A stretch of 64,000 nt of DNA from Cohnella sp. CFH 77786 (lineage in GTDB: Bacteria; Bacillota; Bacilli; Paenibacillales; Paenibacillaceae). Within the stretch, counting starts at the first letter, position 1; each line of letters opens with the position of its first letter. Positions 34,628 through 43,023 of the stretch are shown piece after piece. The notes under the pieces were generated by a model. It was not told the origin of the DNA. It did no database searches and saw nothing but the letters and a program-made list of their open reading frames with translations. Both the position numbers and the translations under genes were made by a program. The stretch spans positions 1-64,000 of the forward strand of contig NZ_WJIB01000020.1 of assembly GCF_019400745.1 (NCBI RefSeq). The letters are read 5' to 3'.

Positions 34628-35848
34628 TTATGGTCTCGAGAACTTCCGGACGGCCTTCCTCAGCATCATGCCCAGGAAATAGATGGCGGGGGCAGGATCC
34701 GTCGGGCTCCAAATCGCGGGGGCCCGCTTCGTAAAATGCGATTTGACGATCTGCGCGACGCCGAGCTGTTTGGATTTGACGTAGTCCCGGGATGCGATCA
34801 GATCCTCGAACAGATAGCAGAAAGCGATGCCCGTATCGTGCCGAACCGCCTGGCTGCCGATCGGTTGGCCCGTCAACTCGCGGTAGGCAAGCAGGGGAAA
34901 GTTGATTCCGCATTTACGAAGCAGGGGGTCCAGAGTCGTCGTTCGGGCATTCACTTCGAGCAGATAGAACTTGCCGGAGTCCGCATCCTTCTTGAATTCG
35001 ATTTCCGCGAATCCCTTGTACCCGATAGCCTCGAGGAACGGCGCTCCAATCCGGTGCAAATCCTCCACATGCTTCTGCTTGGTGAAGGAAGATGCTCCGA
35101 AGCGGATGGGAAACTGCCTCATTTTCTGGCACGTCATCCAATGGGTGACCTTCGAATTCCGATCCAGGTAGGCATCGAACGTATACACATGGTCGTCGAA
35201 GCCCGGGATGATCCTTTGTACGATGACCTCGAGTTTGGCCCGGTGCGCTTTCCCAATTGCTTCTTTAACCTCGTCAATATTGTTGCAGATAAAGCTTTTC
35301 GTTCTGAAAACGGAGACGAATGCGGGGGAATCGGTCGGTTTCACGATACAGGGAAACCCGATTTCCGCGATCACTCGTTCTTCGAACCGATCCGCCGCCG
35401 GACTTAGGGATTCCGGTACGAATACGCCATGCTTCGCGGCGAGGTCGTGGAGATGCCGTTTATCCATGATTCGGCTCCAGTTTCCCTGCGCCGTCATGTT
35501 AATGAGGTAGTGGTTTCGCAGCTCGTCCAAATGGGAATCCACGAATTCCACATAAGGGTCTACGCTGGGAAACAGCACGGGCTTCGCATCCTGTTTCTTG
35601 GCGTAGTCGACCATATAGCGCAGAAGCTCCTCCGGCCGCTCCCGGTAATGGGGCACGATGAATTGTTCGGCCAGATACCTGGATTTCGCTCCGTAGGTAT
35701 TCGCTTTGGAATAATCCATGGCAACGGTATGGATCCCCTGGGAGCCGAGTCCTCTGATGATGCTTAATCCCGTGTAGAAATTCGAGCCTAGAATGACCGC
35801 TTTATTTTTCAACAGGAATGCACTCGCTCTCGTCATCGTAATGGACAT
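34628..35848 (-). CDS. ATP-grasp carboxylate-amine ligase-like protein
   Basis: 406 residues. An N-terminal pre-ATP-grasp fold begins VILGSNFYTGLSIIRGLGSQG. ATP-grasp follows with IGFPCIVKPTDSPAF, EVIVQRIIPG, an ADP-contact Lys, and the metal ligands FAEIEFKKD ... LLEVNARTTTLDPL (E-x-N-x-R). Such proteins ligate carboxylates to amines, e.g. D-aspartate ligase, or modify wall polymers. No clear Shine-Dalgarno is seen before the ATG at 35848 or the later ATG at 35836. No terminator is evident. Confidence 0.82.
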   Translation of the reverse strand: MSITMTRASAFLLKNKAVILGSNFYTGLSIIRGLGSQGIHTVAMDYSKANTYGAKSRYLAEQFIVPHYRERPEELLRYMVDYAKKQDAKPVLFPSVDPYVEFVDSHLDELRNHYLINMTAQGNWSRIMDKRHLHDLAAKHGVFVPESLSPAADRFEERVIAEIGFPCIVKPTDSPAFVSVFRTKSFICNNIDEVKEAIGKAHRAKLEVIVQRIIPGFDDHVYTFDAYLDRNSKVTHWMTCQKMRQFPIRFGASSFTKQKHVEDLHRIGAPFLEAIGYKGFAEIEFKKDADSGKFYLLEVNARTTTLDPLLRKCGINFPLLAYRELTGQPIGSQAVRHDTGIAFCYLFEDLIASRDYVKSKQLGVAQIVKSHFTKRAPAIWSPTDPAPAIYFLGMMLRKAVRKFSRP

Positions 35849-36256
35849 CCGAAACGGATTTGGCCGAACGATTCTTAACTACCTAAATCATAACAGATTT
35901 GCAACGAGAAAACCGCCTGCTGCAGGAGACAGGCTGAGTCGTTTGATGGAATGCTTACGGCGACGGATTGAACGAAATGCTGTAGGAGTAATATAATCCA
36001 GCTTACAATGACTGTAAATAGTACAGCTCCTTTTCCAGGGACTAATCCTCTTCCTGTAACCAAGCTCAAGATCGTCACCCGATCAGCAGGGGAGCATCTT
36101 CCAATTCAAGTACGATTTCACCGTTCGGGAAACACCGGCGAAGACAAAGAGCGCTGCCCAAGCGCCTAGTGTGATTGTCTTCAGCCAATAAGTCCGTTTG
36201 AAGCGGGTCGGAAAAAGGCTTCAATGCAGAGGCGGTGCAGGAACGGACGGAACAAC
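35849..36256. other. Intergenic region with possible small minus-strand frames
   Basis: Two short minus-strand frames look membrane-protein-like but are weak. One is 35875-36078 (67 codons, one long hydrophobic helix). The other is a start-less frame 36083-36220 reading RTYWLKTITLGAWAALFVFA before a stop. They could be halves of a decayed small membrane gene. Nothing else is recognised. Confidence 0.3.
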
Positions 36257-36303
36257 TTGACAGCCGCCCGTTATCGGGTAAAATATAGTTAGAATTCTAA
36301 CTA
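36257..36303 (+). promoter_or_regulatory. Promoter and palindromic operator of the marR gene
   Basis: TTGACA at 36257 and TAAAAT at 36279 are 16 bp apart. A perfect 18-bp palindrome TAGTTAGAATTCTAACTA lies at 36286-36303, just downstream of the -10. It fits MarR autorepression. Confidence 0.82.
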
Positions 36304-36320
36304 AATGGTGGTTATCGAAG

Positions 36321-36770
36321 ATGGACGGAGAAAACCTGAACTGGCAGTGGGATCAAGGCCCGATTGGCCGTATGGTGAAAACGGGGTACATCACGCTCCG
36401 GCGGGAAATGGAGGAGTTGCTCAAGCCCACGGGACTCACCCATACGCAGTGGAGCGCACTCGGGGTCATCCGCCATTATCCGGGCATTACACCGTCCCAG
36501 CTGGAGCAGATCCTGATGATCGAACGCCCCAGCGTCACGAGCTTGATGAACGGACTGGCCGCCAAAGGTTTGATTGTCCGCAAAGATCATCCCGAGGATG
36601 GACGCTACAAGCTGATCTATTTGACGGATGAAGGAGTGAAGAAGGCGGAGGAGACGCAGCATTTTGCCTTGGCGGTAGAGGAACGGGTCAAAGAGGGCAT
36701 GACGGAATCGGAATTCGTTGCCTTGAAGGCTCTGCTCGTGAAAATGGTGGGGGTGTTCGAGAAAGGGTAA
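36321..36770 (+). CDS. MarR-family transcriptional regulator
   Basis: 149 residues. Winged helix of the MarR type: LTHTQWSALGVIRHYPGITPSQLEQILMI, SVTSLMNGLAAKGLIVRKDHPEDGRYKLIYLTDEG with the DxR wing, then a dimerisation helix. It should bind the TAGTTAGAATTCTAACTA palindromes in front of itself and of the DoxX gene. The ligand is unknown; with DoxX neighbours, redox or phenolic stress is possible. Confidence 0.92.
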   Translation: MDGENLNWQWDQGPIGRMVKTGYITLRREMEELLKPTGLTHTQWSALGVIRHYPGITPSQLEQILMIERPSVTSLMNGLAAKGLIVRKDHPEDGRYKLIYLTDEGVKKAEETQHFALAVEERVKEGMTESEFVALKALLVKMVGVFEKG

Positions 36771-36797
36771 GGAGAGGAAAGTCTTATTTTGCTCACA

Positions 36798-36815
36798 TAG
36801 TTAGAATTCTAATTA
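36798..36815 (+). promoter_or_regulatory. Second MarR operator, before the DoxX gene
   Basis: TAGTTAGAATTCTAATTA: the palindrome at 36286 repeated with one changed base. It lies immediately before the DoxX start. Confidence 0.78.
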
Positions 36816-36816
36816 T

Positions 36817-37224
36817 ATGAGGAGAGGTGCGTCTATCACGAAAAAATGGGTGCGCGTGTTGGGGTGGATCGCGGTGGGGGCAACTTCTCTATTTTTCATT
36901 CAAAACGGCATCCAGAAGCTGGCGGGAACGAGCCCAATGGTGGAGATGTTCCGTGAATTGGGTTATCCCGATTGGGCCAGGTTCGCGGTCGGATGCGTCG
37001 AGCTTGCGGGAGCCGTCCTTATGGCGCTCCCCCGGTTAACGCTGTATGGTGCTTCGCTCCTAAGCGTTCTGATGTTGGGTGCGGTACTGACGGAATTCAG
37101 TGCCGGTCATGGATTCGAGGCCGTTTTGGCAGGGCAGTGGCTCGTCGTAGTCCTGGTAACCGCAGGGGTGCGGTATCGGGTTTTGAGCAGGAAGAGGACG
37201 AAAGAGAATGGAATGCGGCAATAG
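36817..37224 (+). CDS. DoxX-family membrane protein
   Basis: Up to 135 residues, four helices. DoxX features are FFIQNGIQKLAG near TM1 and MFRELGYPDWARFAVGCVELAGAVLMALP. DoxX proteins are small quinone- or thiosulfate-related membrane subunits, often induced by MarR/HxlR regulators. The start is odd: ATG 36817 abuts the operator without a ribosome site, while the good AGGAGAGG lies inside the frame followed 7 nt later by ATC. Initiation at that ATC or at GTG 36850 is possible. Confidence 0.8.
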   Translation: MRRGASITKKWVRVLGWIAVGATSLFFIQNGIQKLAGTSPMVEMFRELGYPDWARFAVGCVELAGAVLMALPRLTLYGASLLSVLMLGAVLTEFSAGHGFEAVLAGQWLVVVLVTAGVRYRVLSRKRTKENGMRQ

Positions 37225-37315
37225 GAAACGTTCGAGGCGGCGAGCCCTGCCACGAGAGCGGAGGCGGTCATGATGGTTTACAATCTGATTCGGTTGAGTA
37301 GGACCGCCATTTAAC

Positions 37316-37360
37316 GATAGAAACCGCCTAATTCAAAGTTTGAATTAGGCGGTTTCTATC
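37316..37360. terminator. Strong bidirectional terminator
   Basis: A perfect inverted repeat with 22-bp arms (GATAGAAACCGCCTAATTCA and its complement) around one base, with A/T tracts in both arms. It ends the MarR-DoxX unit and the converging large exoprotein gene. Confidence 0.88.
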
Positions 37361-37395
37361 ATGTATCCGGCAGGATCAAGGCGAACGGGTTACCG

Positions 37396-40300
37396 TTATT
37401 GTCCGCTCATCACACTTACGACTTCCGAAGCGCTTAATGCGCGGTCGTAGACTCGGAAATCATCAACTTTTCCATTGAGATAGGGGTCGGCATATTGGGA
37501 ACGGCCGATCCAGTTTTGCGTAGTTGCACCCAAATCGGATGGTTTAATCGTCATCGCGATGTTGCGTCCCACTTCAATGCCATCGACATATAGAATGCCT
37601 GTTGGGCCGTTTAGCGTGACGGCTACATGGTGCCAGCCGCTTGTTGGCAGAGCCGAGGTTCCATCAATTTGTTGTTCAGCCGAGTTGTTGTTCTTGATGG
37701 CGAAGCGGATTTTGCCATTTTGTCCATTTTGCGTTGTAAGGAACATATTGGTAGCCGTCCCTGAACCAAAGTCAAAAATACGAGTCCACTTGCTTGATGA
37801 ATTCAAGTAAACCCAGGCCGTAACCGTACAAGTGCTGTTGCTCGAGACGATGCCAACAGGAAGAGAAACATAGCCGTTTGTTCCGTTGAGACTTACTGCA
37901 TTGCCGCTATTTCCAGGAGCCCATGAACCTCCGCCATTAACCAATGCATTATTCCCGTATAACGATGCGTCAACTGCCGTCGTCCCGCTTGCTTCGTCTA
38001 ACTTATACCATGCCTTCAAGCTGGGATCAAGCAAAGTTGTTGCTGATACTATACTCGACATGACGGATTCTCCAGATTCATTCACTGCCGTTACTTTGTA
38101 ATAATAAGCGGTATTAGCCTTTAATCCTGTATGAACGAATGTTGTCCCTTCGATAACACTGCGATTTAATTTTGTATAGACTGCATTAACTACATTGGAA
38201 TCCGTTGCATATAGGTTATAACCCGTTGCTCCCGTTACTTCCGACCAGCTCAGGTTTATGGAAGTATGGTCTGCCGCTGCCGCAGTTAATCCCGCCGGAG
38301 CAGATGGCGACAGTGTTTGCCCATTCATTACCTCGGTAATTTCGGCTGCGTTTATAGCACGGTTATAGATTCGGAAATCGTCAACTTTACCATTAAGATA
38401 AGGGTCGTTGAATTGAGAGCGTCCAATCCAGTTTTGCGTAGTAGAGCCCAAATCAGATGGTTTAATTGTCATAGCGCTGTTGCGTCCCACTTCAATCCCA
38501 TCGACATATAGAATGCCTGTTGCGCCATTTAACGTGACGGCTACATGGTGCCAGCCTCCGGTTGGCAGAGCCGATGTTCCATCAATTTGTTGTTCAGCCG
38601 AGTTGTTGTTTTTGATGGCAAAGCGGATTTTGCCATTTTGTCCATTTTGAGCTGTAAGGAACATATTGGTAGCCGTTCCCGAACCAAAGTCAAAAATACG
38701 CGACCAGTTACTTGTTGAATTCAGGTAAACCCAAGTTGCAATCGTGGAAGTACTGTTACCCGAGACTATGTCGTTAGGAAGAGAAACATAGCCGTTGGTT
38801 CCGTTAAGGCTTATTGCTTGGCCTCCGTTATATCCCGTATCCCATGAACCTCCGCCATTAACCAATGCGTTATTCCCGTACCCCGATGCGTCAACTGCCG
38901 TCGTCCCGCTTGCTTCGTCAAGCTTATACCATGCCTTCAAGCTGAGGTCAGGCAAACGATTTACGGTTGTTGCTGATACTATACTCGACATGACGGATTC
39001 TCCGGCCTCATTTACTGCCGTTACTTTGTAATAGTAAGCGGTATTGGCCTTTAAACCTGCATGAACGAATGTTGTCCCTTCTATCACACTAGTATTTAAT
39101 TTAGTATAAACTGCGTTAACTGCTCTGGAATCCGAAACATACAGATGATAACCGGTTGCTCCCGTTACGGCCGACCAACTCAGGTTTATGGTGGTATTGT
39201 CTGCCGCTGCCGCTGTTAATCCTGCCGGAGCTGATGGCAGGTGCGGCGGCAAGGTTTGCCCATTCATGACTTTGGTAATTTCAACTGCGCTTAAGGCACG
39301 ATTGTATATTCTGAAATCGTCAACGTTGCCATTAAAATACGGGTCTGCATACTGGGAGCGCCCGATCCAGTTTTGCGTAGTAGCACCCAAATCAGATGGT
39401 GTAATCGTCATCGCGCTGTTGCGCCCAACTTCATTACCGTCAACGTAGAGAATGCCTGTTGCGCCATTTAACGTAACGGCTACATGATGCCAGCCTCCTG
39501 TTGGCAGAGCGGCTGTTCCATCAATTATTTGTTGAGCCGAGTTGTTGTTTTTGATGGCAAAGCGGATTTTGCTATTTTCTCCATTTTGAGCTGTAAGAAA
39601 CATGTTGGTAGCGGTCCCCGAGCCAAAGTCGAATATGCGCATCCAGTTTCTTGCTGAATTCAGGTAAACCCATGTGGAAATTGTGCCAGTTGTGCTGTTG
39701 GAGACGATGCCGCTTGGAAGAGAAACATAGCCGTCTTTTCCATTCAGACTCACTGCATTGCCGCTGTTTCCGGCAACCCATGAACCTCCGCCATTCACAG
39801 ATGCGTTATTGCCATAACCTGATGAATCCGCTGCTGACATTCCGCTGGTTTCATCAAACATATACCATGCCTTCAAGCTGGGATCAGCTATTGCCTTTAC
39901 GGTTGCTGTAAAGTTTTGTCCGTTATATGCGGCTGTAATCGTACTGGTACCTGGAGCCACATATGTAACTAAACCCGTTGAATCCACGGTCGCCACAGCT
40001 GGATTGGATGAAGTATAGACGGCTTGATTTGTAAGATCCTGATAGGTTCCATCCGTATTGACAACCGATAATTTCGTTACATGTTTCTGATTCAAACCCA
40101 GTTCATAACTAGTAGAATCCAATTGTGGAATGTTGTTTCCTGGTGTTGTTACGGACACGGGACCTGATGTCGGTCCTCCGGCTACGACTACCTTGTAGTA
40201 ATAAATCGTATTAGGATCTACTGCTGTATCCGTATACGATGTTTCTCCAATCGGTGCGCTGGTGAGCTTTGTATAGGTTCCATCTGCAGAAGTAGATTTG

Positions 40301-41841
40301 TATATATTGTAGCCCAGCGCATATGCTGCAGCTGTCCAGCTCAAGCTTATGGCGTTCTGACCTTCGTATTTTGCTGTTAAATTTGTTACCGGGCTTAAAG
40401 TTTTCCAGTTGCTCGTACCATCTTGCTTTGCTGCATCGGCTGTGAACGGCAACGTAGCCGTCAGATAATCTTTATTGGCAAACAGAGGAGCCCTCGTTTC
40501 AACTGCATAAGCCAGATATTTGTATTTTTCCTGCGTCATATCCTGATGTTCTATATATTTATAGTAGTTATATAAAAGAGCTAAGAACTGAGCGTCTATC
40601 CTGTCCCCGCCATTGATCTTTGTAAAAGACCAAGGATTACAAGGCGTAAATAGAACATCATAACCTAGGTTATGTTTCAAAAGATAATTAGTGCCTTCCA
40701 ATATCCGGTCATCCAGGAAATTATACGGATTCACCGCATTAGCGGCAGTGGACATGGTTCCATTGACCGGGTCAACTTTAGTCCCCTGGATAAAGAGCGT
40801 CTGTGCTAATGAAGACAGTCCGGCCACATTAATCCAGGCATGACCCATATCACGCCCCGCTTCTATTAACTGCACGTGATAATCCGATGGATCCAACGGT
40901 TCTCCCGTTAGTTCATTTGCGGTCATATAACGCATTGCCTGCTTAATCGATCCATTGATTCCGCCCTTATCGCCTGCGGAATTCACTGTAGTTGCTTCTA
41001 CAGCTTCTGCATACAGCTTCAAGTCATTCTTGAAGATTGCTCTTGCAAGACCTCCTTCAACACTAAACTGATGCTGGTTAAGAAAAAAAGTATGGAGGTT
41101 GTAATTCAAGGCAAAAATGTCAAAGACGCGTGTAAGTTGTGCAGTATCATTATCCGTCCATTTCAGACTAACGGTCGGAGTATCGGAATAGCGCAGAATT
41201 TCTGCCGATGCCGCCAAATTATGAGTGATAGCCGAAGTCCTTAAACTGCTATAACCTCCACCGGACTGTATAAGTTCAAAATTTCTTATGATGGTCATGG
41301 CATTTTTTCGGTAAACCTCGTCACCGGTAATATACCACATAATAGCCTGTTTGAAGCAATTTTCAGAGTCCCACTGAGCAGGGTGCTCAAAAGCTTCCTG
41401 GGGATTGGAGTAAAATACGCCGTCAACAGTCGCCGACCAAGGGCCACGAAGATGTATAAATAAATCATTATTGGGCTGAAACCACATTCTCACAGTCTTA
41501 CTGCTGGCAGGTTGACTAGCATAATGCTGAAATGCCGTATTCCAAGGCTCATCTCCCGCTCTAACATGATCCCGCATATTGTCCAGATCGGCCAGTGACA
41601 TTAAAATGCCCGGATGGTGGATGGTTCCTGTTATCGTATTCCCATTGGAATCCGTATAGGAAACATTCGCATCCGCATTGACCACCTGCGGTTTATAAGA
41701 CGTAATTAACGATGAAACGGCCGCTGCCGCTTTCTTTGCCCCAATGTTCCCCAACCCGATAAAGCTTGTCAGCATCAATACGGAACAAAGAATGCCTGAA
41801 AGAACCTTTTTAGAACGTTCACGATACCTAAATGAATTCAT
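37396..41841 (-). CDS. Secreted alginate-lyase-like protein with FN3, Big2 and three LamG domains
   Basis: 1481 residues from the ATG at 41841 (AAGGAGG 9 nt upstream). A signal peptide ends near AKKAAAA. An (alpha/alpha)-toroid of the alginate lyase type follows (about 75-440; NNDLFIHLRGPWSATVDGVFY, SAITHNLAASAEIL, FFLNQHQFSVEGGLARA). Then come FN3, Big2, and three LamG-like domains nearly identical to each other (KAWYxLDEASGT to NWIGRSQ-PYLNGKVDDFRIYNRAL), separated by FN3 units. It should degrade or bind acidic polysaccharide outside the cell. The gene is visibly AT-richer than its neighbours, suggesting transfer. A c-di-GMP riboswitch lies upstream. Confidence 0.87.
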   Translation of the reverse strand: MNSFRYRERSKKVLSGILCSVLMLTSFIGLGNIGAKKAAAAVSSLITSYKPQVVNADANVSYTDSNGNTITGTIHHPGILMSLADLDNMRDHVRAGDEPWNTAFQHYASQPASSKTVRMWFQPNNDLFIHLRGPWSATVDGVFYSNPQEAFEHPAQWDSENCFKQAIMWYITGDEVYRKNAMTIIRNFELIQSGGGYSSLRTSAITHNLAASAEILRYSDTPTVSLKWTDNDTAQLTRVFDIFALNYNLHTFFLNQHQFSVEGGLARAIFKNDLKLYAEAVEATTVNSAGDKGGINGSIKQAMRYMTANELTGEPLDPSDYHVQLIEAGRDMGHAWINVAGLSSLAQTLFIQGTKVDPVNGTMSTAANAVNPYNFLDDRILEGTNYLLKHNLGYDVLFTPCNPWSFTKINGGDRIDAQFLALLYNYYKYIEHQDMTQEKYKYLAYAVETRAPLFANKDYLTATLPFTADAAKQDGTSNWKTLSPVTNLTAKYEGQNAISLSWTAAAYALGYNIYKSTSADGTYTKLTSAPIGETSYTDTAVDPNTIYYYKVVVAGGPTSGPVSVTTPGNNIPQLDSTSYELGLNQKHVTKLSVVNTDGTYQDLTNQAVYTSSNPAVATVDSTGLVTYVAPGTSTITAAYNGQNFTATVKAIADPSLKAWYMFDETSGMSAADSSGYGNNASVNGGGSWVAGNSGNAVSLNGKDGYVSLPSGIVSNSTTGTISTWVYLNSARNWMRIFDFGSGTATNMFLTAQNGENSKIRFAIKNNNSAQQIIDGTAALPTGGWHHVAVTLNGATGILYVDGNEVGRNSAMTITPSDLGATTQNWIGRSQYADPYFNGNVDDFRIYNRALSAVEITKVMNGQTLPPHLPSAPAGLTAAAADNTTINLSWSAVTGATGYHLYVSDSRAVNAVYTKLNTSVIEGTTFVHAGLKANTAYYYKVTAVNEAGESVMSSIVSATTVNRLPDLSLKAWYKLDEASGTTAVDASGYGNNALVNGGGSWDTGYNGGQAISLNGTNGYVSLPNDIVSGNSTSTIATWVYLNSTSNWSRIFDFGSGTATNMFLTAQNGQNGKIRFAIKNNNSAEQQIDGTSALPTGGWHHVAVTLNGATGILYVDGIEVGRNSAMTIKPSDLGSTTQNWIGRSQFNDPYLNGKVDDFRIYNRAINAAEITEVMNGQTLSPSAPAGLTAAAADHTSINLSWSEVTGATGYNLYATDSNVVNAVYTKLNRSVIEGTTFVHTGLKANTAYYYKVTAVNESGESVMSSIVSATTLLDPSLKAWYKLDEASGTTAVDASLYGNNALVNGGGSWAPGNSGNAVSLNGTNGYVSLPVGIVSSNSTCTVTAWVYLNSSSKWTRIFDFGSGTATNMFLTTQNGQNGKIRFAIKNNNSAEQQIDGTSALPTSGWHHVAVTLNGPTGILYVDGIEVGRNIAMTIKPSDLGATTQNWIGRSQYADPYLNGKVDDFRVYDRALSASEVVSVMSGQ

Positions 41842-41872
41842 TGTACGTTTCCTCCTTATTTTGTTGACCAAT

Positions 41873-41908
41873 AAAAAACGAACCCTTCTGAGCCGACAGA
41901 AAGGTTCG
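41873..41908 (-). terminator. Riboswitch expression-platform terminator
   Basis: On the minus strand CGAACCTTTCTG-TCGGCT-CAGAAGGGTTCG (one wobble) followed by TTTTTTAT. Confidence 0.9.
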
Positions 41909-41935
41909 CATGGTTGACCATTATGACCATGATTC

Positions 41936-42022
41936 TGCGGCAGCTGGCTGGCATGCAGCGAATCATTCGCTGCGAAAGCCCCTATAGCTTTGCGTCGCTG
42001 GCTTTCGCCAGGTTTGCCTTTG
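41936..42022 (-). promoter_or_regulatory. Cyclic di-GMP-I (GEMM-I) riboswitch
   Basis: On the minus strand: AAAGGCAAACCTGGC-GAAA-GCCAGCGACGCAAAGCTATAGGGGCT, a P3 hairpin GCAGCGAATGATTCGCTGC, then ATGCCAGCCAGCTGCC. All GEMM-I conserved blocks are present, including the GAAA tetraloop and GCAAAGC core. The terminator follows within 30 nt and the exoprotein start within 100 nt. Confidence 0.93.
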
Positions 42023-42219
42023 TCGAGTTATGTTTATAAATGTCGATTGGACATACATTTTCATCATATATCTCTATTTTACTTTTGTGGATAGTTCTAA
42101 TGCCCTGAATGTGACAAGACTTCTCGTGCGAATTTCCTGCTTTTGAAAGCCCATTTCTGCGATAGTCTAGAGGAGATTCCTTCAACATATTCTAGGATGA
42201 CCTTACAGGGAAAGAAGGG

Positions 42220-42969
42220 ATGGATTTGCCAACCAGACCAAGAATACCGATGATCAGACCCGGCACCTTTTCTTTCAAAGCCGCTGCCGACGAGTTCCGG
42301 ATGCCCTACGACGGATATAACGAACAAATCCTTTTTCATCATATCCCTGTATATTTCGATTTTATCGGCGAATCGATTACGCAATTTTGGGATTTGCAGG
42401 TTTATTTCGGTTCGTCGGGCAAGTTCGTGATCAACCGCGGAATTACCGGAGACATTACCCCCAACATGCTTCGCCGGTTTCCGGCCGATGTCCTGCAGTT
42501 AAAACCCCGTTACGTTCATATCTTGGGGGGGACGAATAACACCTGGAGACTGGATGCCGTGGAGAGGCAACAGAGAAGAACCCCTGATCAAATCGGGCAT
42601 GAAATCGTCAGGGACATTACGTCGATGGTGCGGCTTTCCAAAAGTCATGGAATAACGCCGATCGTGGGTTCGAACCTTCCGACCGGGAGTAACATTCCTT
42701 GCTTTCACTTTGAACCGCTGATCTATTGTCCGAACAATAGTACCGCAATCCGCAATGAATTGCTCGCGGCTTCCAACGGCATCCTCAAGCAAATGGCGGA
42801 ACGGGAAAGAGCTATTTATATCGATTACCATGCCCATATGGTCGGGCCCGACGGGATGACATTACGGCCCGAATTGGCAGACGATTCTCTTCATCCGAAT
42901 GTACTGGGCTACAACATCATGGCTGAAGTGTTACGCACAAGTTTATCGGGATATGGAATCGTCATTTAA
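42220..42969 (+). CDS. SGNH/GDSL-type hydrolase
   Basis: 249 residues; no signal peptide. Blocks of the SGNH fold: DFIGESIT (Ser52), RGITGD (Gly), GGTNN (Asn106) and DDSLHPN (Asp222, His225). It should be an esterase or acetyl hydrolase, possibly acting on acylated carbohydrate. AGGGAAAGAAGG precedes the ATG. It diverges from the riboswitch of the alginate-lyase-like gene, so a link to polysaccharide use is plausible. Confidence 0.88.
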   Translation: MDLPTRPRIPMIRPGTFSFKAAADEFRMPYDGYNEQILFHHIPVYFDFIGESITQFWDLQVYFGSSGKFVINRGITGDITPNMLRRFPADVLQLKPRYVHILGGTNNTWRLDAVERQQRRTPDQIGHEIVRDITSMVRLSKSHGITPIVGSNLPTGSNIPCFHFEPLIYCPNNSTAIRNELLAASNGILKQMAERERAIYIDYHAHMVGPDGMTLRPELADDSLHPNVLGYNIMAEVLRTSLSGYGIVI

Positions 42970-42978
42970 CGTGAAGGC

Positions 42979-43017
42979 AAGGGCCGGAAGTCCCCGCAGC
43001 GGGATCTCCCGGCCCTT
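42979..43017. terminator. Terminator between convergent genes
   Basis: AAGGGCCGG-GA region pairs with CCCGGCCCTT around a CCCGCAGCGGG inner hairpin. Confidence 0.8.
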
Positions 43018-43023
43018 ATACCG

